A stretch of DNA of 64,000 nucleotides from Actinophytocola xinjiangensis. Lineage in GTDB: Bacteria > Actinomycetota > Actinomycetes > Mycobacteriales > Pseudonocardiaceae. The translations under genes and the position numbers were made by a program. This document shows positions 39,192 to 47,655 of the stretch, piece by piece. The notes under the pieces were generated by a model, which made no database searches, was not told where the DNA came from, and was given only the letters and a program-made list of their open reading frames with translations. Location of the stretch: NCBI RefSeq assembly GCF_001921215.1, contig NZ_MSIF01000008.1:62001-126000 (forward strand), written 5' to 3'. The first letter of the stretch is position 1. Every line of letters begins with the position of its first letter.

Positions 39192-39283
39192 TGGCAGCCT
39201 GACCGGCCGTTCCGCCAACGACGTGTCGCGGGAACGGCCACGGGGAACGACGCCCTGCCACGCGGCGGCGGGACCCATCCGAC

Positions 39284-39301
39284 GATGAGTCCGACCCATC
39301 A
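39284..39301. repeat. 18-bp direct repeat, copy 1
   Basis: GATGAGTCCGACCCATCA, identical to the copy at 39392-39409, 108 bp apart. Function unknown; may mark a small duplication. Confidence 0.7.
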
Positions 39302-39391
39302 CGCGCGGGCTGCCCTCGGCTCACACCTTACCGCCGCCCGGCGCGGTGCCGTCAAGGACAACCGGTCGAGCGAGCGAACACCGGCCACCAG

Positions 39392-39409
39392 ATGAGTCCG
39401 ACCCATCAA
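39392..39409. repeat. 18-bp direct repeat, copy 2
   Basis: Identical to 39284-39301; lies about 50 bp beyond the ispH stop codon. Confidence 0.7.
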
Positions 39410-39460
39410 CGACGCGACCGAGGGCTGAGCGCCCGCGGCGTGGTCACCGGCTCCAGGAGG

Positions 39461-40387
39461 TCATCGCGGTCGAACGTCCAGGGGCAGCGTGAACTGGACG
39501 GTCTCCCGGGTCGTCTCCCGGACCCGCACCTCGCGCGCGTCCAACGCCGCGATCACGTCGTCGAGCAGATGGGTCGGTGCGGACGCCCCCGCTGTCAGGC
39601 CCACCGTTTCCTTGCCGACCAACCATTCCGGACGGATGTCGGTCACGTCGTCGATGAGGTGGGCTGGTTTTCCCCGCCGGCGGACCAGCTCCACCAGCCG
39701 CACCGAGTTCGACGAGTTCTCCGAGCCGACGACCAGCACGACGTCGGCCTCGTCGGCCACCGCGCGCACCGCGTCCTGCCGGTTGGTCGTGGCGTAGCAG
39801 ATGTCGGCCGAGGCCGGGCCCTTGAGCGCGGGGAACCGGCCACGCAGGGCCGCCACGATCTCGGCGGTCTCGTCGACCGCCAGCGTGGTCTGGGTGAGGT
39901 AGGAGACCCTGGTCGGGTCGTCGACCTCCACCGTGGCGACGTCGTCGAGGGTCTGCACCAGCACGGTCCGCTCCGGCGCCTCGCCGAGCGTGCCCTCGAC
40001 CTCCTCGTGGTCGGCGTGCCCGATGAGCACCACCGTGTCGCCACGGCCGGCGAACCGGCGCGCCTCGGTGTGCACCTTGGTCACCAGCGGGCAGGTCGCG
40101 TCCACGACCTCCATCCCGCGCCGCTCGGCCTCCGCGCGCACGGCGGGCGAGACCCCGTGCGCGGAGAAGACGACCGTCGCGCCGTCGGCGACCTCGGCCA
40201 GTTCGTCGACGAACACCGCGCCGCGCGCCTCGAGGTCGGCCACCACGTGGGTGTTGTGCACGATCTGTTTGCGCACGTGGATCGGGCCGCCACGCTGCGC
40301 CAGCAACCGCTCGACGATCTCGACCGCCCGTTCCACCCCGGCGCAGAACGACCGTGGCGACGCGAGCACAACGACGGGACCTGGCAT
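39461..40387 (-). CDS. ispH: 4-hydroxy-3-methylbut-2-enyl diphosphate reductase
   Basis: 308 aa. ATG at 40387 with GAGAGG upstream; the longer open frame upstream belongs to a decayed neighbour. The three Fe-S cysteines are present: SFCAGVERA (Cys15), DATCPLV and ICYATTNRQ, along with HNTHVV, SAHGVSP and TQTTL. IspH performs the last MEP-pathway step, giving IPP and DMAPP. Actinomycetes often carry a second ispH beside terpenoid genes, and the adjacent polyprenyl-synthase relic fits that picture. Confidence 0.96.
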   Translation of the reverse strand: MPGPVVVLASPRSFCAGVERAVEIVERLLAQRGGPIHVRKQIVHNTHVVADLEARGAVFVDELAEVADGATVVFSAHGVSPAVRAEAERRGMEVVDATCPLVTKVHTEARRFAGRGDTVVLIGHADHEEVEGTLGEAPERTVLVQTLDDVATVEVDDPTRVSYLTQTTLAVDETAEIVAALRGRFPALKGPASADICYATTNRQDAVRAVADEADVVLVVGSENSSNSVRLVELVRRRGKPAHLIDDVTDIRPEWLVGKETVGLTAGASAPTHLLDDVIAALDAREVRVRETTRETVQFTLPLDVRPR

Positions 40388-40397
40388 GGTCGACCTC

Positions 40398-40741
40398 TCA
40401 GTGGTCGCGGCGGGTGGCGAGGCAGGCCAGGGCGTCGAGCTCGCGGGCCGCCCGCTCGCGCGGGTCGACCGCGCGCAGGTGGTGGCGGGCCTGGTCGAGC
40501 AGCTCGTCGGCCTGGCCTGGCCCCAGACGCGCGCCCCGCACCGCTCGATCAGCTCCGCCGCGTGGCCGAGGTCGAGCGGGTCGTCCCCGTGGTACAGCGA
40601 GACCAGCGTCGCACCGGCCGGGGTGTCGGCGTTCAGCGCGGCGACCACCGGCAGTGTCTTCTTGCGACTGTCCAGGTCGGAGTGCACCGGCTTGCCGGTC
40701 ACCGTCGCGTCGCCCCACACCCCGAGCAGGTCGTCTCGAAC
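40398..40741 (-). pseudogene. truncated, frameshifted polyprenyl (GGPP-type) diphosphate synthase relic
   Basis: One frame encodes the C-terminal part of an isoprenyl diphosphate synthase: the second Asp-rich motif region DDLLGVWGD, then [20 protein letters not shown] and [23 protein letters not shown]. After a shift near 40500 the tail continues in another frame ([17 protein letters not shown]...[13 protein letters not shown]) to a TGA at 40398. The first Asp-rich motif and the N-terminal two thirds are absent upstream. The stop is 10 nt from the ispH ATG, as in an intact idsA-ispH operon. Confidence 0.85.
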
Positions 40742-40981
40742 ACGTTCCTCGACCCAGTTGCTGACCCCGAAGTCGGCGCGGACCGCCCGGCTCCCCGCCG
40801 GCCCGACCGGTTTCGGCACGACCGGTCTTCGCCTGCCGAGGTTGACCACGACGAGGAGCTGAGCCGGCTGGGGATCCCCGGGCCTGGTGCGGCTGACCGG
40901 GTCGACGTCACACCGGCGTCGGCCATCGACACGGCGAGCTGGTGTCGTTCGAGGAGCGGAGATCTGTCAGGATGGGGGGTG

Positions 40982-41749
40982 ATGAGAACCTGGCATTCCC
41001 CCACCTCGGAGGCTTCGCTGAGTGAGTCCGGAGCGTCGGTCGGCGTCGAGGACGTTCGATTCCTTCGCGAGCAGCTGGTTGACTTCATGCTGGGCTACAA
41101 GTTCGCGATCGACGAGATCATCACCAAGATCAATATCTTGCGCGAGGACTTCAATCACACGAACGAGTACAATCCGATCGAGCACATCAATTCTCGGCTC
41201 AAGTCGCCGGAGAGTGTGTTGGAGAAGTGTCGACGCAAGAACTACCGGATGGATCTGGCCAGCATTCGGGACAATGTGCTCGACATCGCCGGGGTTCGGG
41301 TGGTCTGCAGTTTCATCTCCGACATCGCCAAGATCCGGGACATGCTGGTCGGCCAGCAGGACATCACTCTGCTCGCCGAGCGGGACTACATCACCAACCG
41401 CAAGCCCAACGGGTATCAGAGTCTTCATCTGATCGTGTCGATTCCGGTGTTCCGTTCGAACCGCACCGACAACGTGCCGGTGGAGATCCAGATCCGCACC
41501 ATCGCGATGGACTTCTGGGCCAGCCTGGAGCACAAGATCTACTACAAGTACCGCGGCGCGGTGCCACCGAACCTCCTGAGCGAACTCACCAACGCCGCCG
41601 AGGCGGCCACCCACCTCGACGAGAAGATGGAAGCGCTGCACCGACTGGTCGACCACACCAGCGACCCGGGAAGCCGACCGGGACCGACCACCTCGCTGGA
41701 TCTCAGCGCGCTGTACGGGAACAAGGGCACCGACGACGCCTCGCGGTGA
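40982..41749 (+). CDS. small alarmone synthetase (RelA/SpoT-domain GTP pyrophosphokinase, RelP/RelQ type)
   Basis: 255 aa. ATG with GGATGGGGGG upstream. Single RelA_SpoT synthetase domain with IRDNVLDIAGVRVVC, the G-loop-region KPNGYQSLHLIV and VEIQIRTIAMDFWASLEHKIYYKY. No HD hydrolase, TGS or ACT domain, as in SAS enzymes. It makes (p)ppGpp/pGpp from GTP or GDP and ATP under stress, independent of the ribosome. The long upstream open frame is antisense to ispH and was discarded. Confidence 0.93.
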   Translation: MRTWHSPTSEASLSESGASVGVEDVRFLREQLVDFMLGYKFAIDEIITKINILREDFNHTNEYNPIEHINSRLKSPESVLEKCRRKNYRMDLASIRDNVLDIAGVRVVCSFISDIAKIRDMLVGQQDITLLAERDYITNRKPNGYQSLHLIVSIPVFRSNRTDNVPVEIQIRTIAMDFWASLEHKIYYKYRGAVPPNLLSELTNAAEAATHLDEKMEALHRLVDHTSDPGSRPGPTTSLDLSALYGNKGTDDASR

Positions 41750-41849
41750 CCGGCCGCCGGGCCGACCCGGTGACCGGAACGCACGACCGGCGCGAGATTG
41801 ACCCGTTCGGCGGTCCGCCAACGACCGGTGATCGGTTTCCCTGTAGTAC

Positions 41850-42530
41850 ATGCGCCTTGTGAAACGTTTTCAGTCCGTGGTGGCTGTCGTCGCGGCCGGG
41901 ATGGGGCTGCTGCTGGCGGCTCCGGCGACCGCCCAGGCCCACGAGGTCCCCGACGCCCTGACCGTCTACCCGCCGATCCAGGGCGCGTCCACCTGGGACC
42001 GGTTCGGCCTGTCCGGCCCCGCCGGTCACCACCGGGTGTTCTCGAACTGGGGCTACCTCAACGACTGGTCGGTGGACATCTACCGCAACCCGGGCGCGAC
42101 GGTCGTCTCACCGTTCGGGTCGCGGACCGCGGCCGGGCACGCCGTGACGGTCCGCGTGGTCACCGTCCGCCCCGGCTGCGCCACCGGCCAACTCGCCGAC
42201 GGCGGCTACCGGATCGGCCTGGAGGCGACCGACAACGTCACCGGCGCGGTGATCGCCCGCGCGGACGTGATGCACGTCGACCGCAAACCGGCCGCCATCG
42301 CCGTCGGCGCCACCGTCGGACCGTGGACCAAGCTCGGCGAGACCGGACGGTTCCGCTACTCCAGCTGCTACCAGGTCAACGGCGACACCGGCGCGCACAT
42401 CCACCTGGAAGTCATCAACCACCACCGGTACTCCTGCTACCTCCCCCGCGCCGCCAACACCGAACTGGGCGACGAGACCGCCATCGGCCGCGCCGGACTG
42501 CACTACGGCGGCCCCCGCGCCGCCTGCTGA
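41850..42530 (+). CDS. secreted M23-like protein, zinc site apparently altered
   Basis: 226 aa. Signal peptide 1-31 (VVAVVAAGMGLLLAAPATAQA). The later part resembles the LytM/M23 fold: NDWSVDIYRNPGATVVSPF where the HxxxD motif is expected, and GAHIHLEV corresponding to HxH. The first histidine appears replaced by Asp/Asn, so peptidase activity is doubtful. Cysteines (RPGCATG, SSCYQ, SCYLP, RAAC) suggest disulfides. Possibly a cell-wall binding protein. Downstream of the alarmone synthetase by 100 bp. Confidence 0.65.
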   Translation: MRLVKRFQSVVAVVAAGMGLLLAAPATAQAHEVPDALTVYPPIQGASTWDRFGLSGPAGHHRVFSNWGYLNDWSVDIYRNPGATVVSPFGSRTAAGHAVTVRVVTVRPGCATGQLADGGYRIGLEATDNVTGAVIARADVMHVDRKPAAIAVGATVGPWTKLGETGRFRYSSCYQVNGDTGAHIHLEVINHHRYSCYLPRAANTELGDETAIGRAGLHYGGPRAAC

Positions 42531-42582
42531 CCGGACCCACTGGCCCACGTCGGCGGTCAGGAGGCCCGCACCCTCGTCGTCC

Positions 42583-43680
42583 TCAGCCCGCGCCGCCGCG
42601 ACCAGCGAGCTGTTCGGCCGGCCAGCGCCGGCGGAGTCTCAGGCTGACGTAGACCAGTGCGACGAGGACCGGTACCTCGATGAGTGGGCCGACGACGCCG
42701 GCGAGGGCCTGGCCGGAGGTGACGCCGAAGACGCCGATGGCGACGGCGATCGCGAGTTCGAAGTTGTTGCCGGCGGCGGTGAAGGCGAGGGTCGTGGTGC
42801 GGGCGTAGCCGAGGCCGGCGGCCTTGCCGAGCAGGTACGCCCCGGCCCACATGACTGCGAAGTAGACCAGCAGCGGCAGGGCGATCCGGGCGACGTCGAG
42901 CGGGCGGGCGGTGATGGTCCCGCCTTGGAGGGCGAACAGCACGACGATCGTGAACAGCAGGCCGTACAGGGCGATCGGGCCCACGCGGGGCAGGAACGTG
43001 CCCTCGTACCAGTCCCGGCCGCGGGTGCGCTCCCCGACGCGGCGGGTCAGGTAGCCGGCGGCGAGCGGGAGGCCGAGGAAGATCACGACGGACAGTGCGA
43101 TCTCCCAGGGGGAGAACGTCACGGTCTCGGTGTCCAGGCCGAGCCAGCCGGGGAGCAGGTCGAGGTAGAACCAGCCGAGGACGCCGAACATGACGACCTG
43201 GAACACGGAGTTGAGGGCGACGAGCACGGTGGCGGCCTCACGGTCACCGCAGGCGAGGTCGTTCCAGATGATGACCATGGCGATGCAGCGGGCGAGGCCG
43301 ACGATGATCAGGCCGGTGCGGTACTCGGGCAGGTCGGGCAGCATGAGCCAGGCCAGCGCGAACATCAGCGCGGGGCCGGCGACCCAGTTGAGGACCAGGG
43401 ACAGGGCCATGGTGCGGCGGTCGCGGGTGACGGTGTCGAGCTTGTCGTAGCGGACCTTCGCCAGCACCGGGTACATCATCAGCAGCAGGCCGAGCGCGAT
43501 CGGCAGGGACACCTGGCCGATCGTGACCGCGTCCAGGGCGCCCTGCAGACCGGGGACGGCCGCGCCGAGGCCGAGACCGGCGGCCATGGCGGCGATGATC
43601 CACACGGGCAGGTAACGGTCCAGGAAGGACAGTCGGTGCAGTACGTCCTGTTCCGGGGGTGAGGTGACGCTCTGGCTCAC
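42583..43680 (-). CDS. acr3: ACR3-family arsenite efflux transporter
   Basis: 365 aa with about 10 transmembrane helices. ACR3 signatures: LDRYLPVWIIAAMAAGLGLG, the conserved Cys-containing GLARCIAMVIIWNDLACGD, and LAFTAAGNNFELAIAVAIGVFG. Exports As(III) using the proton motive force. GTG start overlaps the arsC stop (GTGA), the last gene in the ars operon. Confidence 0.96.
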   Translation of the reverse strand: MSQSVTSPPEQDVLHRLSFLDRYLPVWIIAAMAAGLGLGAAVPGLQGALDAVTIGQVSLPIALGLLLMMYPVLAKVRYDKLDTVTRDRRTMALSLVLNWVAGPALMFALAWLMLPDLPEYRTGLIIVGLARCIAMVIIWNDLACGDREAATVLVALNSVFQVVMFGVLGWFYLDLLPGWLGLDTETVTFSPWEIALSVVIFLGLPLAAGYLTRRVGERTRGRDWYEGTFLPRVGPIALYGLLFTIVVLFALQGGTITARPLDVARIALPLLVYFAVMWAGAYLLGKAAGLGYARTTTLAFTAAGNNFELAIAVAIGVFGVTSGQALAGVVGPLIEVPVLVALVYVSLRLRRRWPAEQLAGRGGAG

Positions 43681-44348
43681 GGGCGGTGGTCTCCTGGGGT
43701 CGGGTCGCGGTGCGCGACACCGAGGTCGTCGAGCAGGGCGCGGACGCGGCGTTCGATCTCGTCGCGGACGGGGCGGACGTCAGCGACGGTCTTGCCGGCG
43801 GGGTCGTCGAGGGTCCAGTCGAGGTAGCGCTTGCCGGGGAACACGGGGCAGATGTCGCCGCAGCCCATGGTGACGACCACGTCGGCGGCCTGGACGATCT
43901 CGTCGGTCCAGGGCTTGGGGAACTCGCGGGAGATGTCGATGCCACGTTCGGCCATGGCGTCGACGGCGGACGGGTTGACCGTGTGGCCAGGTTCGGAACC
44001 GCCGGACCAGGCCACCGCTCGGTCGCCGACGAGGTGGTGGAAGAACCCGAGCGCCATCTGGGAGCGGCCGGCGTTGTGGACGCACAGGAACAGCACGGTC
44101 GGCTTTCCGGCTGTGCGGCCTTCCACCGTGGCCAGCGCGCGCAGACGTTGGCGGGCGAACCGCTCCGCGAGCAGCGGCAGGAAGGTGGGCACGGTGCTGC
44201 GGGCGGCGAACTGGTCGTAGCTGGAGCGCAGGAACCGCTCGATGGTCTCGGCGCTGAAGGTGCCGTCGAACTCGGTGTGCAGCTGGGTGGCGGCGGTGGC
44301 CAGCGCGTGCTGGAGGTCGACGCTCAGGTCATGGCGTTGGTCGGTCAT
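43677..44348 (-). CDS. arsC: arsenate reductase, LMW-phosphatase type with N-terminal helical domain
   Basis: 223 aa. Residues 1-85 form the three-helix N-terminal domain seen in mycothiol/mycoredoxin-linked actinobacterial ArsC enzymes (LRSSYDQFAARSTV, LPLLAERFARQRL). Residues 88-223 are the LMW-PTP fold with the CX5R loop FLCVHNAGRSQMA and the catalytic-loop region GSEPGHTVNPSAVDAM. Reduces As(V) to As(III) for export by the next gene. ATGA overlap with the ArsR-phosphatase fusion upstream. Confidence 0.95.
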   Translation of the reverse strand: MTDQRHDLSVDLQHALATAATQLHTEFDGTFSAETIERFLRSSYDQFAARSTVPTFLPLLAERFARQRLRALATVEGRTAGKPTVLFLCVHNAGRSQMALGFFHHLVGDRAVAWSGGSEPGHTVNPSAVDAMAERGIDISREFPKPWTDEIVQAADVVVTMGCGDICPVFPGKRYLDWTLDDPAGKTVADVRPVRDEIERRVRALLDDLGVAHRDPTPGDHRP

Positions 44349-45034
44349 CGTTGCGCTCCGCGTGCGTGGACGGCGGGCACCAGCCGGTCGACCCGGTTGG
44401 CGAGGTCGGTGAACGCGCGGTCGAACGCGTCGTCGGTGGCGGCCACGGCCGGGTCCGGGACCGACCAGTGCAGGCGGTCCAACGGTCCGGTGAGCTGCTC
44501 GTGGGCGTTGTCGCAGACCGCGACGACCAGGTCGTCCGGCCGAAGGACCTCGTCGACCCGAGCGGTCCGCGCGTGGGCGAGGGACAGGCCGTGGTTGTCG
44601 GCCACGGCGATGGCCAGGGGGTGGATTCGCTGGGCCGGTTGGGTGCCGGCCGATGCGGCGGGGACCGTGCTGCGCTCGGTCCACAGCGCGGCGGCCAGCT
44701 GGGACCTGGCGGAATTGTGCGTGCACACGAACACCACCCGTGGCGCGTGCACCGACCCCTCCGGCACGAGCCCGGCCAGCGCCTCGGGGCACAGCCGCAG
44801 GTAGGTGCGGCGGTGGTCGCCCTCGGAGCGGGACCGCTGGACGACCCCGGCCTGTTCGAGCTGCTTGACATGGTGGGCCAGCAGGTTGCTGGACATCCCC
44901 AGCTCACGCCCGAGCTCAACCGGCGCGGCATCGCCCAGCACGAGCCGGTCGACGATCGCGAGCCGCGCGGGCTCGCCCAGCACGGCGTGCAGCCGTGCCC
45001 GCACCACCACCGAGGAAGACCACTCAACGTCCAT
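44345..45034 (-). CDS. ArsR repressor fused to a LMW-phosphatase/arsenate-reductase-like domain
   Basis: 229 aa. N-terminal ArsR wHTH (LGEPARLAIVDRLVLGDAAPVELGRELGMSSNLLAHHVKQLEQAGVVQRSR, about 20-70), C-terminal LMW-PTP domain (about 95-229; VFVCTHNSARSQLAAALW, AGTQPAQRIHPLA). Such fusions are frequent in actinobacterial ars operons; whether the phosphatase half is an active reductase or a sensor is unknown. An inverted repeat lies 4 bp upstream of the start. Overlaps arsC by ATGA. Confidence 0.93.
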   Translation of the reverse strand: MDVEWSSSVVVRARLHAVLGEPARLAIVDRLVLGDAAPVELGRELGMSSNLLAHHVKQLEQAGVVQRSRSEGDHRRTYLRLCPEALAGLVPEGSVHAPRVVFVCTHNSARSQLAAALWTERSTVPAASAGTQPAQRIHPLAIAVADNHGLSLAHARTARVDEVLRPDDLVVAVCDNAHEQLTGPLDRLHWSVPDPAVAATDDAFDRAFTDLANRVDRLVPAVHARGAQR

Positions 45035-45037
45035 TGA

Positions 45038-45053
45038 CTCAATGATGATTGAG
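45038..45053. promoter_or_regulatory. ArsR-type operator
   Basis: CTCAAT-GATG-ATTGAG, perfect 6-bp arms, within the 32 bp between the flavoprotein stop and arsR start. Suggests an internal autoregulated promoter. Confidence 0.65.
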
Positions 45054-45066
45054 CAATCAGTCCGGG

Positions 45067-46092
45067 TCAAGGGGCCGGTCGACGAAGTAGCCGGCGCACG
45101 ACGTGGCGGGCGTCGCGGCCGACGCCGCGGAGGGTGGCGGAGGCGAAGCTGCGTTGCCATTCCAGGCCCACGAACCCCAGCCCTGGAGACGTGGTGGAGA
45201 TTCCCTTGCGGTGACCGCGATCCGCTGGGTCCAGGTAGGACAGTGCGGGTCGGTAGCCGGTGGCGAGCAGGATCGTGTCGACGTGTTCGCGGGTGCCGTC
45301 GGGCCAGGTGACGGTGTCGCCGTCGACGGTGGTGAACACCCGACGCTGGTCGGGGCTGCCCGCCGCGAGTGCGCGGCGGTAGCGGCCGTCGTCGTTGACC
45401 GGCATGTGGGGTGCGGTGCGCAGCAGGTGTCCGATCGGCAGGTGGTCGAACCCGCTTGCCACCGACCAGAAGTGCACGTCTCGGCCCAGCGGGCGCTGCG
45501 GCGCGAACGTCACCGGTTTGCGCGTGGCGAGCGTGACCGTGGCGACCCTGGCGAGTTCGTGCGCGACCTGCACGGCGGTGTTCGCGGCCCCGACGACGAC
45601 CACGCGCTGCCCGATGAACGGGCTCGGCTCGCGGTAGTCGGCGGAGTGCAGAACCGCGCCGGTGAAGGACTCCAGTCCTGGCAGCGCCGGGCGGTGCGGC
45701 TGCCCGAACGCGCCGGACGCGGCGATCACGACCCTGGCGGTCAGCTCGGTACCGTCCTCGACCCGAACGGTGAACTGGCCGTCGTCTCGGCGAACGGCGA
45801 CCACGCGCTGGCCGGTGCGGAGGTCGACGGCGAGGTTCTTGGCGTAACGGCGCAGGTAGTCGACCACCTCGTCGCGGTGCGGGTAGTGGTCCGGGTCGCC
45901 GGGGAAGGGCAGGCCGGGCAGGGAGCTGTACCGGGCCGGGGAGAACAGGGTCAGGCTGTCGTAGTAGGAGGGCCAGGAGCCGACCGGTTCGGGCCCTGCT
46001 TCGAGCACGACCGGTGCGAGACCCTCGTGACGAAGTGCGTGAGCGGCGGCCAGGCCGGACTGCCCGGCGCCGATGACAACGGCGTCGATCAT
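45067..46092 (-). CDS. ArsO-like flavin-dependent monooxygenase
   Basis: 341 aa. FAD motif VIGAGQSGLAAA (about 6-17), NADPH motif VVVGAANTAVQVAHELA (about 172-188, second Gly replaced by Ala) and ATGYRPALSYLD near the C-terminus. Matches the ArsO/CzcO class found in ars operons; ArsO is linked to oxidation of arsenicals, though the exact reaction is debated. Co-directional with and 32 bp upstream of arsR. Confidence 0.87.
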   Translation of the reverse strand: MIDAVVIGAGQSGLAAAHALRHEGLAPVVLEAGPEPVGSWPSYYDSLTLFSPARYSSLPGLPFPGDPDHYPHRDEVVDYLRRYAKNLAVDLRTGQRVVAVRRDDGQFTVRVEDGTELTARVVIAASGAFGQPHRPALPGLESFTGAVLHSADYREPSPFIGQRVVVVGAANTAVQVAHELARVATVTLATRKPVTFAPQRPLGRDVHFWSVASGFDHLPIGHLLRTAPHMPVNDDGRYRRALAAGSPDQRRVFTTVDGDTVTWPDGTREHVDTILLATGYRPALSYLDPADRGHRKGISTTSPGLGFVGLEWQRSFASATLRGVGRDARHVVRRLLRRPAP

Positions 46093-46198
46093 GGGAAGGT
46101 GCCCCCAACTGGTGATCGGGGTCGCGCACGGGGCAGCGAGGACGATCCGCCGCCCCGTGTGCGACTCCTGCTCGGCTCGGCGGTCGCGGGTGCGCCGC

Positions 46199-47515
46199 TC
46201 ACCGGTCCCGTGGCGCGGACAGGGTCAGCAGCCGCGGTTCGGCGGGCTCGCCGCAGCAACCGCCGCCCGGTGGGGTGGGCTCGTCGAAGACGCCGGAGCC
46301 GCCGCACACCCCGGTCTCGGGCAGGACCAGCTCGACGCGTTCGGCGGACTCGCGGTCGCCGGCGATCGCGGCGGCGATGGAGCGGACCTGTTCGTAGCCG
46401 GTCATCGCGAGGAACGTCGGTGCGCGGCCGTAGCTCTTCATCCCGGCGAGGTAGACATCCGGTTCGGGATGGGTCAGTTCCTTCACGCCGTGGGGGTAGA
46501 CCGTGCCGCAGGAGTGGGCGTTCGGGTCGATCAGGGGCGCGAGCGCGACCGGCGCCTGCAAGGTGGCGTCCAGGTCCAGGCGCAGCTCCGAGAGCCACGT
46601 CAGGTCGGGCCGGAAGCCGGTCAGGACCACGATCTCGTCGACGTCGGGCACCGTGTGGCCACTGTCGGACACCACCGTCAGCCCGGTGTCGTGCCGTTGG
46701 ACCGTCTCGGTGCGAAAGCCCGTCACGACAGCGATGCGCCCGGCCTCGACGGCGGCCTTCGCGCCCAGGCCGAGCGCGCCGCGCGCCGGGAGCTGGTCGG
46801 CGTCGCCACCGCCGAACGTCGAGCCAACGGCGCCGCGCCGCAGCAGCCAGGTGATCCGCCCCGCGACGTCGGCGAACGCGACGAGCGCGGTCAACGCCGA
46901 GTGCCCACTGCCCGCGATGAGCACGTGCCGTCCGGCGTAGCGGGCCCGTACGGCGTCGTCGGTGAGGTCGGGGACACGGTAGGTGATCCGGTCCGCTGCC
47001 GCGTGCTCGCCGATGGCCGGCAGGCCGTCGCCGCCCAGCGGGTTGGGGTCGCCCCAGGTGCCGGACGCGTCGACCACCGCGCGGGCGGTGATCCGCTCCT
47101 CGCGACCGTCGGCGTGGCGAACGTGCACGGTCAGCGGTTCGGTGTCCCGGCCGGCGTCGACCACCCGGTCCCGTCCCCGACGGGCGACCCCGACGACCTC
47201 GGCCCCGAACACGACCTGGTCGCCCAGTGTCTCGGCCAGCGGGCGCAGGTAGCGGGACACCCACTCCCGGCCCGTGGGGTAGGTGGCGTCGTCGGGGCGC
47301 TGCCAGGGCGTGCCCGCGAGCAGCCGTCCGGCGGCCGGGGCAACCAGCTCCGACCACGGGGAGAAGAGCCGGACGTGGTGCCACCCGGCCACCGCCGCGC
47401 CGGCCTGACCGGCCTTGTCCAGCACCAACGGCCGCTGGCCACGTTCCACCAGTTCGGCCGCGGCCGCCAGCCCCACCGGGCCGGCACCGACCACCACCAC
47501 GGGCAGCTCCGACAT
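46199..47515 (-). CDS. FAD/NAD(P)-binding oxidoreductase of the ars operon with Cys-rich tail
   Basis: 438 aa. VVVGAGPVGLAAAAEL (FAD) and VLIAGSGHSALTALVAF (NADPH) Rossmann motifs; TGFRPDLTWLSE and LAGMKSYGRAPTFLAMTGYEQVRS in the distal part. The C-terminus carries Cys in GVCGGSGVF and GGGCCGEP, plausible arsenite ligands. This flavoprotein recurs in actinobacterial ars clusters. First gene of the five-gene operon, divergent from ArsR-ArsN. Confidence 0.85.
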   Translation of the reverse strand: MSELPVVVVGAGPVGLAAAAELVERGQRPLVLDKAGQAGAAVAGWHHVRLFSPWSELVAPAAGRLLAGTPWQRPDDATYPTGREWVSRYLRPLAETLGDQVVFGAEVVGVARRGRDRVVDAGRDTEPLTVHVRHADGREERITARAVVDASGTWGDPNPLGGDGLPAIGEHAAADRITYRVPDLTDDAVRARYAGRHVLIAGSGHSALTALVAFADVAGRITWLLRRGAVGSTFGGGDADQLPARGALGLGAKAAVEAGRIAVVTGFRTETVQRHDTGLTVVSDSGHTVPDVDEIVVLTGFRPDLTWLSELRLDLDATLQAPVALAPLIDPNAHSCGTVYPHGVKELTHPEPDVYLAGMKSYGRAPTFLAMTGYEQVRSIAAAIAGDRESAERVELVLPETGVCGGSGVFDEPTPPGGGCCGEPAEPRLLTLSAPRDR

Positions 47516-47562
47516 CGTCCCACTCCGTTCATCGACAGCGCTCGATCACTTGCGGCGAGAGT

Positions 47563-47578
47563 ATCGATCCGGATCGAT
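47563..47578. promoter_or_regulatory. ArsR operator, perfect 16-bp palindrome
   Basis: ATCGATCC-GGATCGAT in the 140-bp divergent region between the flavoprotein operon and arsR-arsN, closest to the operon start. Confidence 0.75.
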
Positions 47579-47587
47579 GAAATCAAC

Positions 47588-47599
47588 CATCGATCGATG
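47588..47599. promoter_or_regulatory. 12-bp palindrome CATCGATCGATG
   Basis: Perfect palindrome between the two ATCGATCC-type repeats; it may be part of the same operator array. Confidence 0.5.
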
Positions 47600-47629
47600 T
47601 CGATGATCGACGGTGTCGTTTGACGCATC

Positions 47630-47645
47630 ATCGATCCACGTCGAT
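47630..47645. promoter_or_regulatory. ArsR operator, second copy
   Basis: ATCGATCC-ACGTCGAT, imperfect version of the palindrome at 47563, 10 bp upstream of the arsR-arsN start. Confidence 0.65.
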
Positions 47646-47655
47646 ACTCGGCGCC

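Larger units (their letters stand above)
38963..39460. other. long regulatory intergenic region (498 bp)
   Basis: Between GH27 and the end of ispH, both on the minus strand. It is AT-richer near 39010-39180. Contents: a minus-strand -10 (TATTAG, complement of 39025-39030), an operator at 39034, a CebR-like palindrome at 39178 and an 18-bp direct repeat. No convincing gene. Confidence 0.6.

Noticed and set aside
40388-40849. N-terminal extension of IspH in the same frame
   Set aside because: The extension encodes a polyprenyl-synthase fragment; IspH starts at 40387 with an SD and the normal N-terminus.
39392-40981. long upstream extension of the alarmone synthetase frame
   Set aside because: It is antisense to ispH and lacks domain features; the synthetase has its own SD and ATG at 40982.
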